Source of the DNA: Vandiemenella viatica
Lineage: Eukaryota; Arthropoda; Insecta; Orthoptera; Morabidae
Reading direction: 5' to 3'
NCBI GenBank assembly: GCA_031002005.1
Contig: JARYHS010013630.1
Location: 234,243,539-234,307,538, forward strand
DNA length: 64,000 bases
In this document: positions 35,532 through 48,980 of the stretch, piece after piece
Numbering within the stretch: the first letter of the stretch is position 1
Layout of the letters: each line of letters starts with the position of its first letter
Translations under genes and position numbers: made by a program
Notes under the pieces: model-generated
What the model saw: the letters and a program-made list of their open reading frames with translations, nothing else
What the model was told of the DNA's origin: nothing
Database searches by the model: none

Positions 35532-36471
35532 CCTTACAGCCCGTTATGCGAAAAATATCTGCTGTTACGATTGTCAACTACTCGAACTACGAAGACCAAA
35601 CAAAATTAGTATAACTCGATATACTAATGGGAACAGAAAGTTCCGATAGCAATCGAATTAAAAATAAGAAATAACTGCTATCATGTTCCTTCCACTATTG
35701 GAAAAACAGACCAATGTGGAGAATCCGTACAACAGATAATTTTTGCTATAGACAATCCACCTCTTCTTTCCTTTATGGAACTATGTTGGTATTAATCACG
35801 CATTTCCAGTAAAACTGCTGAAAAGCGTAAGAATAGTTAATGTAAGTGACGTTTAAATAGGTACACACGTGGAAACGTTATAGATGTTCTTCCCGCTAAG
35901 GACACTAACACCTAATTAATTCCAGCAGCCTCTCACTCATTCATGCTTTGAAGAGCACAGTATTGTGACTGTATGTCCTTATCATGTATACACTGCTGGC
36001 CTCAATGGACATTTTATTTTATTTTAAATAAAATAAAGTAAAATAAAATATAAATTCACTGACTGTACTTAAGCTTCAAGCGCTTTTTCCTAAAGTGAAT
36101 TAACCAATTACTTTTAGGCATTGTGTGTCTCAAGGATTTCTGCTGGCTATAAATATAAACGCATTATAGCAGTGAAATATACGTGTTAAGAATAATGTTA
36201 CTACAATCATTGTTACTTAGCAGTCACTGTATGCTAGTAAACACAATGCCTCTCGTGCTACAAAGGTGCAAGCGGAGAAATTGTCGACTGTTTTTCCACT
36301 AACGGTAAGTAGTCTAATGCCTGGCGAGGTCCAAGTGGCGCCAGCTAATGGCCAACAGGTACTCACTGCTACAGAGATCCTTACGGGGCCCATTCTGAGC
36401 TTTGCTTGAATAGTTGCTAAGTGGTCGGGGACTCCCCGGCGCGCCTCGCCACGCCGATATTAAGTGCCACG
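35532..36471. other. Intergenic, no gene seen
   Basis: A plus-strand donor-like GTAAGTAG near 36305 and a GC-richer stretch at 36310-36480, without a recognisable exon. Confidence 0.5.
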
Positions 36472-36491
36472 ATTGTTCCCGCGGGAACAAT
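36472..36491. promoter_or_regulatory. Perfect 20-bp palindrome
   Basis: ATTGTTCCCGCGGGAACAAT reads the same on both strands and lies in a GC-rich patch. The centre TTCCCGCGGGAA contains two overlapping E2F-like half sites (TTCCCGC). Dimeric factor binding is an inference. Confidence 0.45.
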
Positions 36492-38044
36492 GATTGCTTT
36501 CTAACAAAGGTAACCCCACAGCGTCCGAAACTACACCAACTGCTTAATTGTGATACACTATTAACAGCACGACATTACTCAGGATTGTGTGCTTTGCGAT
36601 ATATAGACCTTAACTTCGCAAGTTCTACACATTAAATGGTATCAGTTGAAATTAAAATCCTATGCCCCTTTTTTGTAAAATTTGCATTGCGTGTAATCTG
36701 TGGGGATAAACATTATTTTTAATAGCAAATGCTAACAGACATTCTCATTTTATTAGAATAGCAACAACTCCTACTATGGTTGGACGATGGGGTTGTATTC
36801 GATATATTGTGCGACATAATGAGGATAATTTAGCATAGGAAAATAGGGAATTTGAGGCTAATGTCGGATAAAACTTCGTAGAGGACCTGAACGACAACGG
36901 AGTTGAGAGGACATCTTTCGCTGGCTGGAGTTCAAAGATGACAGACGTGTGGCAATGGCCTTCTACGATTTGGCATATTTGAACGATGTATTTAAATTTT
37001 CCATTTCCATAGGGCTAGTAGAGTTTAAATCAGGCAATTTTCTATAGTATAATCCAAGCTGTAATCTCGTTTTGCTATATTTTGACACCGTATAAATTGA
37101 TCTCCACACACACGCTTCTTGAAGACCGAATTGATATGGTAAGGTATTAACAGTGCAAGTATTACATTCCGCCTTCTTAGATTAAGGCCTACTAACGTAA
37201 CTGGACGAGGAAATTCGTTTGGATAAGTTTCTAATACCTCTATCACATTTGTTCAAGAGAGCTAGATTTTTCATTTTACCAGACAGAACAGGAACATTTT
37301 TAAGGCAATTAATAAAATTTTGCCAATGTTACTGTTTTATAATTTATTGTTGCTGTTTTCTTGTAGAGGATAACTGTTTATATAGTAACAATTCTATGTG
37401 GAATAACAGAATTGCTTATAGTATTATTATTTGTTATTTAAATGTTAATTGTGTCCAGAGAATTCATAATGATTAATTTATAAATTATCCAATTGTATTT
37501 TCTACATATTCGGTAACATTGCATTTTAACTTTCACCCTTTGAGCTGATCGAAAATAATTTAACTACTGAGATGTAACGTTATATCTTTATAACAATATC
37601 TTAACAGATCTTGATGGTGGCTTGTTCATCTTCAAGTCACTCTGTAAAAATGATGACAATGCTGAATAATCATGCCTTTTGTTCCGTCTACGTGGATAGT
37701 GGCAATGAGAGAAAAACGAATAATACACTGTCTGTCGGTAGCAAATAGTTCTTCATCCAAGATTCTAAGTTCACCTGAAACCAGAATATTCCGAAGGTGC
37801 AAGGCTGCAATAAACTTATTTATCACGGTTTATACTTTCAAGTATATCTGAAAGTTCATTCCAATTAACACCATGGGCTATCTGTTCACAACTAAAAAGA
37901 AGGTTCTGAGAACGCGGGATATTGCCGGGTTAAGAGTTATCCCTAAAGTGTTCAGTTACACTCGGCACTTATGATTGTTTATCTCGATCATAGCGCTCGA
38001 ACTATTCACAATCAACAGATAATCTTTTCTTTATTTGCTTCTGA
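36492..38044. other. AT-rich intergenic, no gene seen
   Basis: Short frames only; no repeat recognised. Confidence 0.6.
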
Positions 38045-38242
38045 CTTTACGCCTCGCCGACGTCAAGGTCATTAGAGGCAGGAAAGACCTGGGGGAAAGT
38101 AATGGGAAGGAACTCGGACAAGGCATTCGCCTGGAATGATTTGGAAAAAACATGGAAAACCCACTGGACGGCCGGACGGGGATTCGAACCCGAGTCCGAC
38201 GGCATGTGAAGCCACAGCGTTACCACTCACCCACCATGCTAG
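38045..38242 (-). repeat. tRNA-derived SINE
   Basis: Minus-strand head begins near 38242 (ctagcatggtgggtgagtgg), with B box GGTTCGAATCC at 38180-38190. The family body follows down to 38045 (on the plus strand ggtcattagaggc, ggaaggaactcgg, aacatggaaaaccc). The body is somewhat diverged and no clear target-site duplication was found. Confidence 0.85.
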
Positions 38243-38746
38243 TTAACACAAAATCTTCTGAAGAAAAAGACATAACCTACGAACGATTCTAAACTAAGAA
38301 AAATGAAGAACGAACAACAAATTCAAAATGCACAGCCGACGAATCACTGACAGTTGAAAGACAAAATGAAAATATCGCCCCGCGATCAATATATGAGGAA
38401 TGGGTGACGAACAAAATAGCAGTAAGTCTCCATTTTTAATTCCCTTACCTCACGTCAATACACTAACGACAACAAATATTAAATTAGGAACCTAATTACT
38501 TGTAATACAAACAATAAAGTCGAATATTATTTGTATTTTTGTTTGTATGTCAGGTAACAAAGAACAACCAGGCATGGTTTAGCCGAGGCAAGGGAGAAGA
38601 AACACGAATGGAGACACAATAAAGAAAGGGAATAGGATGGCTTCAGAATACGGCAGCAGCTTTGATTGAAGCTGCACAAGCTATAAAATAACTAGTTGAA
38701 CTGTGAGAAATAGAACTAATTGAACTGTATGTTAATTATCACAGTG
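38243..38746. other. Intergenic between two SINEs, no gene seen
   Basis: AT-rich with short frames; ends at the target-site duplication of the next SINE. Confidence 0.6.
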
Positions 38747-38757
38747 ATGGAAGAAGA

Positions 38758-39021
38758 TTTTTTTTTTTTTTTTTGTAACTGCTTTACGTCTCTTTTTAAC
38801 ATCGAGGTCTTTAGAGACGGGAAAGGATGGGGGGCAAGGATGGGGGCAAGGAATGGGAAGGAATTCGGCCATGGCCTTTTGAAGGAAGCATCCCGGCATT
38901 TGCCTGGAGTGATTTGGGGAAACCATGGAAAACCCAAATCTGGATGCCCGGACGGGGATTCGAACCGCCGTCCTCCCGAATGCGAGGCAAGAACGCTAAC
39001 CGTTACACCGCCCCGCTCGGT
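38758..39021 (-). repeat. tRNA-derived SINE with 11-bp target-site duplication
   Basis: A 264-bp element on the minus strand. The head starts accgagcggggcggtgtaac at 39021, the B box GGTTCGAATCC covers about 38957-38967, and the body runs to an A-tail seen as a T run from 38758. It is flanked by identical atggaagaaga at 38747-38757 and 39022-39032. The target-site duplication shows retroposition by a LINE-encoded machinery, and its integrity suggests a relatively recent insertion. Confidence 0.92.
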
Positions 39022-39032
39022 ATGGAAGAAGA

Positions 39033-41320
39033 AATCACATATATGTGAAAGATTTAATTAATTAAGTACGCGAAGTTGTGAATTAAAGTTGCGCTCAGTA
39101 TAATTCAGATATTTGTTGCTCATGACTTGATCGACGGATATTTTATAGTTAAAGAATGGGATGCAAGACAATGTAATATAAACATTTTCTTTCAGAGGAA
39201 AAAACGAGGAGATTTGGAATTATATCCGAAAAGCTAGTATTATAGATCATCTAAATAAAAAAAAATGACTCAAGATGTTCTTATCTTGTCTCGAAGTGGC
39301 TCAGTGAATGTAATGAGGTAAAAGCAATTTTTTTTCACTCTACGCTTGATGATGTAAACAAATTTAAGAGAGACAGAGGAAGCCTTGATAGCTTGTATCC
39401 CGTATTGATAAGCGAGGGTATAGGTTGTATTATGATATTATGGTGCACAAATAACATTACCTGGAGTTTTCGGTCTAAGAATATCCCTTACTTTTGATCA
39501 TGGCGCAAGAATTGAACATCGTCAAGCTACCTCCGAAATGCTCAAAACCCTGCATTACCACGTACAACATAACTTTCTATTTGCTACAAACATCTTTTTT
39601 CCAATTACCACTCAGATCACTATGGTATAACCACAACAAAATATATTCAAAATCCACACTCCGTATTTACTGACTGTCAACATTCATAACAGGAAAGTTA
39701 TTTACACTGCAGAATTTAAAATGAAGGGAGGAACAAAAGGAACGAACACCTCGGTTGCATTTAAAAAGACTTGGTGCTCCGAATATTGACACAGAAAAGG
39801 CTAATACATCATCATTCTTACATTTTTATCTTTGTGCGATGGCTACCATAATTAACACCGAAAGAGATGTTTGATGGAAATATAACAATTTTAACATGAA
39901 AACTGTAGAAGCCTGCATTTTATGTCCACAGGTAGTTTAAACATGTTGGAAAGAGATGAGCCGATGAGGAACTTATCGCTAGGCCATAGTTACAAACGCC
40001 CGTTCGTACCAAATGTGAAAGCGGCCGCTGGAGGTAAAGTTTCGTTTTCTTACTGTGCAGTGGCAACTTTAGTCTGGTCACTGGTCCTGTCGATAAAACG
40101 CAGTAGATGAGCATTAATAGCGTGCTGTTCAATAAAACACGCCTCCAAATGATAGAAAAAGGAAAAATTCTCAGTTGCGTTATGCGAGATGTAGGTTTAC
40201 GAAAAGAAGTAACACCACAACTCGTAAACAACTAATGCCAGAATTAGCTTACTAACTCGTAAATACACTTTGTCAAAAATATCAATAATACTTATAACAA
40301 TGTACGTAGAAGAAATGTCGGTATGGTGTCTGATCTATTTGGTTTGTGCACTCATTTATTATATGCTTTCGTTCGGCTAGTATTTTCTGTACGTGATAGT
40401 TTTCTTGTAATGCTAATATTTGTGGTATATGGTGATTTTTTCTTGTCTGTGTCAATCTTTGTTGAATGGTAGTTGTGATCTAGTAGTGTTCAGTAAATCT
40501 TGTATTTTAGTGATGATTGTATTATCTTTTGAATTTCAGACATAATCCTATGTACTGTTCATCGCAGTCACTGTATCTGCGATGTGGAATTTGTTGATTT
40601 GAGCGTTGTTTTTTATGTTTTTCTATAGTGAGTTGCCTGTTCTAAGTGTATGTTGTATCCTTGTATTTTTAATAAATTTAATGCTTTGTGTGTGCTTTTG
40701 TTAATTGGGTCTATCCATCATTACATGCATTTATTTTTGTTTAGTTTTTGAGGATTTCTGTCTTTCTCGGTTATGTGAATGTAATCCATGCTGTTTTCTT
40801 CATACGCCTCCTAATGTTATTGTGCTTGATTCTCAGAAGCAGAGGTTACAAGAAACATGTGAAGAGGCTGGATATGTATATATATAATTACTTTGTTTTG
40901 CTGCTTTTTTTACGCAACGAAATTATGACATATGTATTTAATTATTTACATTTTACACTATTTTATACTTGTTTATTTCTAGACACTTTACCACGACTTC
41001 AACGCTTTTAGTAGCATTTTAGCACTGCAAGTGATTTTCTGTGTATTTATTTCACCATCACTACACGTAAACAACAAACCAAATGAAAGAAGAACAAATA
41101 CAGCATTTTACATATCTTAAAAAATAGTGTAATCGCAGTAAATAGATAAATTCATACGATCATTATATTTTAGCATGAAATCTATTCGTTCTCTTGAATA
41201 ACATTTGAACAATTAACTTTTAAAATTATTATAAACTGGCGGTCCATTCCTGCTAATGTTTTTGACCATTGTCAAAAGCGGACAATGCAATTGTGAAGCA
41301 AAGATACACAGTAACACTCA
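39033..41320. other. Intergenic, no gene seen
   Basis: A small GC-richer patch near 39960-40100 has overlapping short frames on both strands. T/G-rich sequence at 40330-40900 opens several short hydrophobic frames that are composition effects. Nothing recognised. Confidence 0.5.
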
Positions 41321-41460
41321 TCCTTTCCCAAATTCATTCCAGGTGAATGCTGAGATGGTTCTTTCAAAAGGCCATAACCAAATTCCTTCCTGTTCCCTAT
41401 CCCTGATCCCCTCTAGCCTCTAATGAACTCGATGTTTTCGGGGCGTAAAGCCCAAACCAG
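41321..41460 (+). repeat. 5'-truncated SINE fragment
   Basis: Plus-strand body of the same SINE family (aaattcattccaggtgaatg, ttctttcaaaaggccataac, ctctagcctctaatgaac) without the tRNA head. Confidence 0.8.
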
Positions 41461-43170
41461 AAAAAGTAACGCTCAGTACTTCAGTGTACGTGGATACGGA
41501 CTTAAATTTCTTTTTATTATTTGACGTACTTCCGAAATTGTCCACTAATATTCACTGTAATAATAACAGAAACAAATGGGCAGCCAGCGTGGCCAGGAAC
41601 ATTGGCGCTTAGCCGTAAATTAGGTTAGTGTAGCCATTTAGTCTCTTGACACAACATATAATAATTGGCAGCACTTTAAACAGAGTTACAAAATTTCCGT
41701 GATATTAGAATATTAGTACCATATATCCTGCAGGTAATAACTGCTTGTATAGGTAATAAAGCTAACTTTATATCGTTACAACTAACCCACAGCCATAACA
41801 CACTGTCAATTAACTACAGACTGCGACAAGATAGTCAGTGAAGCTCTGGATTAACGCGGTGTTGAAAGGATCGCGCGTATTTGGTTGTCAGAAGCTGCCC
41901 ATTCCGAGTCCTGCCGTTTCGTTAATCAAGGCTGACCGGCCGATCACGCCGCAGCCTTGGTGAACTTTACACCCGGGACCACAGCCAGCCACGCGTTTTG
42001 TTTCGGCGCTAGCGTCTCTCAGCTTCCCACTGCGCCAACCAACTTGCTCACATCCCCAGGGTACGAGAACCTTGCCCAAACATATTAAGTCGGCTAGCCC
42101 GGCAGCCGTTGCCAACTTACATAACAATATTAAGGGTTCTCTGCTGAATTGAACTTTATCAGTAGGAATGAGTGTATATCTTTCCACTCGAGCGACCGTG
42201 GCAGCATTTTCCCCGACCAGTATATTTGTCTAGAGTCCTTTCACTGAAGAAGTCCACGAAATGCCAAGGGCTTTATTCCCAGAGTTATTTATATGTCTCG
42301 TGAGAACTGCAGTGAGGGTTTTCGTGAGCTTTGGTTCCCGTGCGCTTATACGGAAGTGCTGATTCGAAAATATTATTTGTCTATGTCATGATAGATAACA
42401 AAAGTTGTTTTACAAAATAACATTAAATCTATGTAAACCTTACATTTCTGTCGCTGTCCATTACAATTTCAACCACATGATGATTATCTACTGTGGAACA
42501 TTTCATACAATTAATACATTTCTTTATTTCTAATCTATTATTTTTGTGATAGTAGTTAGTGATTGAATAATACAACTGTGCATGTTATAGTTCTGTCCTT
42601 ATGTAAAATTGTTTCAATATGAGCTTTGATTTTGCTTGAAGTCTCCACAGTATCCACTTATTGAGTTGAAACCTGTATACAATAATCTTCGAAATTGCAT
42701 GCAATATATAATGAATTACTAATTTACATCCACCGTATAGACATCTACTATGTTAGTAACTTTTGCTGAAACAAAGGTGGTAATTTTTATCAGTACGATA
42801 ACAAATGAAGAAGATGAAAATTTCGACTTTCACAGCAACAATCACGATAAATGGAACATATGTAATGCTTCATTATATATCAAATACTGCCCGCAGTATT
42901 TTGTATTGTATATGAAAAAAATAGATCCAAAATCAATGCTTCTATTTACACGTAGTTCGCAAGAAAAGATATTGAAATTTATCTTTTTCGGTTTCTATAT
43001 ATCCTAGGATTGTTAAATAGTTATTTGTTAAAAGATAACTTAAACATTCTTATTTACGCCTCTTGATATTATTCAACAAGATGTCTGTGACTTTCACATC
43101 TTCCTTTTGCAGTAGATAACCAGAGCTTTATCAATAAAAATTAAGCTCGATATTTTCCCTATATGCAGAC
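41461..43170. other. Intergenic with a GC-rich patch at about 41880-42200
   Basis: The patch carries a 99-codon minus-strand frame (41888-42187) that I do not recognise. Part of it (gttggcgcagtgggaagc on the minus strand) resembles a tRNA-derived head, so it may be another repeat. The remainder is AT-rich with short frames. Confidence 0.4.
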
Positions 43171-43174
43171 ACCA

Positions 43175-43176
<2 letters not shown>

Positions 43177-43208
<32 letters not shown>

Positions 43209-44463
43209 ATGAATGTATGTTTGTTTGTTCTTCATATAAATCCACAGTTTTCATCCGATCTCGATGAAACCTTTCACACTTAGCCTTTGTAACAAGGAGA
43301 AAAATACTGTCTACATTTGGTTGAAAAATTATCTGTATAAATAATACATGTTGTCTTATAATTTCGAAGAATTACTGAACGGCGGTAGACAGACGGGATT
43401 GATATGGAGGTCTCTGAAGTGTTTATCCGTTTAGCGGTCAGGTAGCTCAGTGGTTAAAGCGCTTGCTTACTAATGTTTGGGTCGTGATCTCCGGTTCAAA
43501 TCACCGTGGAGGCTAAGATTTTTAAAAATTGTTTTTGATCGTAAGTGTCACGCCTGGGCCATCCATTATTCGGATTGAATTTTAAACTGTAGATATCACA
43601 AAGTTAGTTAATTCGTAGGAAATTTAGCAATGCTGAAGGTGTACACTTTTTTACGTTATATTGATCCCTCAGAGGTGATTCGCAGTCAGTGTTTGTGTGA
43701 TCTGCACTAATAATACTATAAATGTGGAAGTAAGTCTCTGTCTTTTGTTACATTTTGACAACTAAATACCTATACCGATGTTGACGGAATTTGACGAGAA
43801 AATCTGTGGGGAGGGCACAGGACATTTTTTTTTTTTTTGGTATGATTAACAGTTGTAGTCACGAAATTTTGAGAACTTATCGAATAGTGACGGAGAGACG
43901 GATGTTTGTGTTAGTCTGTATTGTTACGTCGCTTGCTCAAGCTATGCTTCTCGCGCATTATGTTAGTGTATAATTTGTTAGTAAATTTCGTTTAAAGGAA
44001 AAACGTATTATTTAGTATAGTTGCCGATTTTCTCTGTCCTATTACTTTGTGTCTGCTTAATTTTTCTGGCACCAATTTATTTTGCCTTCTTTTTTTATAT
44101 GCCTTGAGGGCGTAAACTGGCCTAAGTTGTAGCTAGCAGCTAAAGTAATTAGAACCCATGAATCGGATGCTCATGCTGAAGAAAGAAAGAAAATTCCAAT
44201 CCTAAATAAAGAGTTGCCCTTTAGTTAACACCCCCCCCACACACACACACACTCTCACATTCGTTTTTTTTTTTAATATGTTGGAAATTGATTCTCTTCA
44301 AGAGACAGGTTCGATGGTAGAATGCTATAGTGATGGCTTTCCGGTCATATTATGCCGACTCGGTGTTGTTTGGGATCAATCCTTCGCTACCAACAACTTT
44401 CTATATTCAATTCTGGCAAAGAGATTCTTAATCCACGCGTACGTAGTCGCAGGCATCAGCTAG
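43177..44463 (+). mobile_element. Non-autonomous Helitron with tRNA-like module
   Basis: Second copy of the element at 26325-27564, in the opposite orientation. The 5' end lies in an expanded TA tract (43177-43204), so the exact TC start is blurred. The 3' end is CTAG|T (CTAG at 44460-44463). Internal shared landmarks are aaagatgaatgtatgtttg, the tRNA-like head (A box TAGCTCAGTGGTTAAAGC at 43443-43460, B box GGTTCAAATC at 43493-43502), and ggatgctcatgctgaagaaa near the 3' end. The B box is closer to consensus than in the 27-kb copy. No coding capacity. Confidence 0.75.
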
Positions 44464-44473
44464 TAACTATTAA

Positions 44474-45444
44474 CTAGCTAAAAGCCCGGCTATGTGTTGG
44501 ATCGAGAAGTTTTGCTATAGGAAATATTATATGCAACTAAAGAAATTAAAAAATAATGGTTAGAATTTTAATATTACAACTTCACGAACTCTCATCAAAA
44601 TCCCTGGTTTTAGTTTGTTGATAAAAAAAGAATTAGGTATATTTGTAATAACACTCCTTAAATATTCTCGGTTACGTTTAAAAGCATTTGTTGGAGCTCC
44701 AGATTCATAAATATTGTTAAATTACAGTAAATTTCATCAGTTTCTTCGCTATCCATGTCGCATAAAATATTTTGTTGTTTTTGAATACATATTATTTGTG
44801 GAAAATGCTTTCATTACTAGGCAATCTTTCTCAATCATTTTTGTTAATTGTAATATCATAGTACCAATGAATATGAGTTTTAAGATATATAAGCAGCCTC
44901 GACATTGTGGCGATTGACAATAAAATCTTTTTACCCTTCGTCCTCGTGTCTTATAACAAATATATTTCGTGAAATATTATCAATGGAACGAAGTTGTAAT
45001 ATTTATAGCTTGACGAAAATTAATGACTTGGTCACTATATCCAAATTGACCACCTTTAAGCCGATATACTGTAATTGCTTGATGAATTTGAGCAATTAAA
45101 TGTTCTTCAACAATCTTTAATTTTTTCAATACATCAGCATGAATACCTGGATCCATATTATTTTCTTTAGAAAACATATTCATTTCATTTCCTTCTTTAT
45201 ATTTATGACAAATACAACAAAGTCCACCCTTTCCAATATGTAAATCAAACCAACGACGTCAACATACACAACAAAATTTAAAATCCAATTTTTTTTGAGT
45301 ATGTTCAAAGTTTATTGCATGCTCATATCGACGATTTTGCATTACATTACTTCGATCTTCTTGTTGTCGTTCTCTTGCATTACGAATTAACGAGCGGTTA
45401 CGTATTCGTTCTTTACGACCTCTCAACGTGCGATTTCGTGGCAT
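44474..45444 (-). pseudogene. Helitron 3' end plus N-terminal protein fragment
   Basis: Minus-strand frame from the ATG at 45444 reads MPRNRTLRGRKERIRNRSL, then an Arg/Gln-rich stretch and CCVC. After one in-frame TGA (45256-45258) it continues RRWFDLHIGKGGLCCICHKY, DPGIHADVLKKL, VEEHLIAQIHQAITVYRLKG and QFGYSDQVINF. This is the start of a Helitron replicase (DUF6570-like N-terminal region; the family consensus has LxxVEExLIARxHPxxxVYxLKGGQxGYxGxVINF). Decayed homology continues to about 44830. The element then jumps to a Helitron 3' end, TAGCTAG|T, with CTAG at 44474-44477. The rest of Rep and the helicase are deleted. The 5' terminus was not located. Confidence 0.8.
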
Positions 45445-45749
45445 TTTTCTGTAATAAAAATAACCAATAATAATAATAATGCAGTATAATACAATTATAT
45501 CACATACATGGCAATTCTATCATTACCGTAGCTTCCCAATCTAATTATGAATTCTTATAGCACTCCGCGAAACAAATCGAAAATAAAATAATATTTTTTT
45601 TTAATATCTCGCTTAATTCTCGAGATATCGGATCTCAAAATTGACGTGGTTAGGTTGGACCAGAAGAAACATTTCGCCATAGTCAAATTTGCTGATGAAT
45701 TCGATTGTAACTTGACGAGACAAATCGAAGATAAATAATATTTTTTTTT
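45445..45749. repeat. Diverged local tandem repeat at the duplication boundary
   Basis: A unit containing caaatcgaaaataaaataat, T run, and ttaattctcgagata recurs 146 bp later (45613 and 45759). The second unit is where homology with window position 58 begins. Confidence 0.55.
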
Positions 45750-48749
45750 ATATCTTGCTTAATTCTCGAGATACTGTATCTCAAAAGTGAGGTGGTTAGG
45801 GTGAGATACTGCCCGGACCAGAAAAAATCACCAAAACCACTATATCAACACGGTGGAAATTCACTATAGGCGTTTTATTTTCTTCCTAATGGTTGTTGTT
45901 AGGTTGAAATACAGACCAGAAGAAACGTCTCCTAAAACACAATAAACTATACCTACAACTGATTTTTGGCATGCTATATCTCGAAGTCTCATAAAAATTC
46001 ATCATTAAATTGCGGCGTAGAATCCCCACATACACACATTTCTTAACAATAATACAGAAGAATCTTTAATAAAAAAATAATATCTCCCTTTCTGGAGTTC
46101 AGATTCTCTCAATACATCAGTATGTGGCAACGTTATTTTCGATTCAAATTTGAAGCGTACCGATTATGTGTAAATTCCTTTTATATTTTATCTGATTTTC
46201 GCTAAACATTGAATCGTCATTATAATTGTATAGGTATTTAAATAACTGATTAAGTGTGGGAGTGGAATTTCTTTATGTAATTACAAAAATGTCGCATCTA
46301 AATTTACACAGATCACAGATGTATTTACATAGAACATTCAACAACCATAGATCATATTTAATACAAAAAATTAATATCTCTCTTTCTGAAGCGTAAGTTA
46401 TCGGGTCAACATCGGAATCACAAACTACACTTTTAGTGAGCAGTTTATTTGATTATCTAACCATTGCTATGAACAGATGGCTGCACTTCAATTTCAATGG
46501 TAAGTTATAGCAAAAATACCAACAGCGTTTTCAAACTGCGTCCCTCTCAATGGACACACTAAAAGCAAAACTACATTAAGTCATTTCCAACATCTTGCGC
46601 GTTAATTCATTCACTAATTCTTGACAATAGCTGTGTCAAACCACGTGACGCGATCACATGACTGCGTCTCGTGACGCAACCACGTGACGTGGTCACGTGG
46701 TCACGTCATTTAACGAGATCTACTTTCGTTTCTCTCAGCATGAATGAATAGGAATATTAAAAATATAGCTTTTTATTTGTGTGTTTTTACAAAAATAATG
46801 ATTGATAGCACATCTAGAATTGACTTTGAATCTGTATGTTCAATTTCACTTATTTAGGTGAAGCAGTTTTTTTTCAAAACGTGCACCACAAAGTGGGCAT
46901 AAATCGTCTCCTAGTATAAGGGCTCGTTTTGCTCGCCCTAAAGAGCTTTTTGTTAGCTCTCATCTCACATCATTAACCATTATATTAGTTCCAATGCAGT
47001 TGCTATGCTATTCAACTTAAGTGTTTTCCACATCTTGAAAAAATCTGAAAATAAGAGGTATTGCATTTAAAGGGGTTACCTCAACTTGTTTGTTGTTATT
47101 GTTGTTAATGTTTACCAGATTTGTGCTAGTGCCCTTTCGGACAGGATTCGAGCCATATTTGTTCATGCGAAATTTAATATTGTGACATATCGTAATAACA
47201 TCAAGGAAAATTGCTGCAGGCTTACGGGAATTGCTGCTACATTAAAGCGATCCGAATTTAATTATCTATATTCAGAAGCTCACAGAATATTAGATAATCA
47301 TTTCATCCACACATCACCACCAAATATTTTTTAGTTGTATAAGGAACAAAATTAAATTGTACGTAACTGTAAAAAAGCGTAGTGGGGTATAATAAATATT
47401 TTGATGTGAGTACATTTAGCCAACTTGACTATAGTATTTTAGAAAATTCTTACACGTCGGTTATTGATTATTTTTCTTTGTGGACAGTGCAATAGGTAGC
47501 AATAACGGCAGAGGCAATTATTTTATAGCTTAAGAGGTACAATATTTTCTAGCGCCATAGCATTGCGTGAAATGCTCTAAAGAAACATAGAAAAACCACA
47601 CTGAGGTAACCTTTATTCCAGCTTTGAGATAAAGATAAGTGATAGAAATGCGATCCTGTGATGTGTGCTTGCAAATCAAGACTTCTGATTTTATATCCAC
47701 TGCCTTGGAAGCTCTGGATTGTTTAATAGTCCCTCCTCGTGTTCAGAGAGACTTCAATGCCTTAACGATGTCACTAAATTAAACAGTTGGTGATACAACG
47801 ACATTAATTCTTTCACAAAGTAGACGGGTTGATCAGTTAATATTAAGTGTAGTTTAAGTAACATAAATTTTCAAAGTTTGCCGTGACTTTCCAATATTCC
47901 GGAGATGCTGCAGTAACTTGCCTCTCAGTATTAAATGTGGTAGGTAATGTAAGCCATTGAAACCCACTATTTTTGCAGGAAAAGCATACGAGTTCATATC
48001 TGAGATTAATCGAACACTACTGCAGTCGTTTTCGCCACTTTATGCAGAATGGGAGGAGTTATCGCACGTGAGTCCCTTTCAGCTGTTGGTCGCTTGCTCT
48101 CATTCGCTTTTGAGTAGCTCAGTTGCCACTGTGTCCCCGGTTAAGTGCGTCTTTGCCTTTGACAGCAGCGAGGTGCTTGTGTGCCTCTCGCGTATTCTGA
48201 AGCGTGGCATTCCGGTAAATTATGTAGCGGCGGCTGGCCACAGGAAGCCGCAAAGTTGTGCGGCCAGCTTCCTGCAGACACAGCCGCGCCTTGTGAGAGC
48301 GTTCGGCGGGTTGCCGCAACACGCGGGGTCTCCATGTCAGACCCAGCTTCACAGACTGTTAACCGCCCTGTAAACATCGACCCAAACATCCCATAACATA
48401 GCTCACGTTTGTGGATTCTTTTAGCAATATTTTTGTAACAGACACATTTGTACTATAGTAAACCACCATCTAAATTTATTTCGCGTATGATTCACTAATT
48501 TCTTAATTAACTCAACGTAAGGTTACAACAGTAGTTGTAAAAGTTTCTGAGACGTCTACGACGTAAGGCGTTGTTAATGCCAAAAAGCAAGAATGAAATT
48601 TACCAGTCTTTGTGATACATAATTCTCTTGAAACAAGTATAATTTTCTTTGGAATCGTGTAAATTTATATATCATCATGCCGTAAGGAAATCGACATCAT
48701 CTTGGATGGTTGCACCAGATAACATTTTACACAAAGATAATCTTGTGTT

Positions 48750-48980
48750 TTTTTTCGCGATTTACGTCTTGATGACATTGAGGTCATTAAAAGCACGAGG
48801 AGACTGGGGAATAGTAACGGCAAGGGAATCGGCCATGGCCTTCTGAAAGAATCATTTCGGCCTTAATCTCTAGTGATTTCGTGTAACCATAGAAATAGAG
48901 AAATCCGGATGGCCGGATGAGGGTTTGAACCCACGTCCTCCCGTTATCAGGCCTGATAGACCATTTGCCTCACGGATTAT
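48750..48980 (-). repeat. Degenerate tRNA-derived SINE, copy 2
   Basis: Counterpart of the SINE at 3042-3275, with the same decayed B box (GGGTTTGAACC orientation on the plus strand, near 48918-48928), family body and short T run near 48748. Confidence 0.78.
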
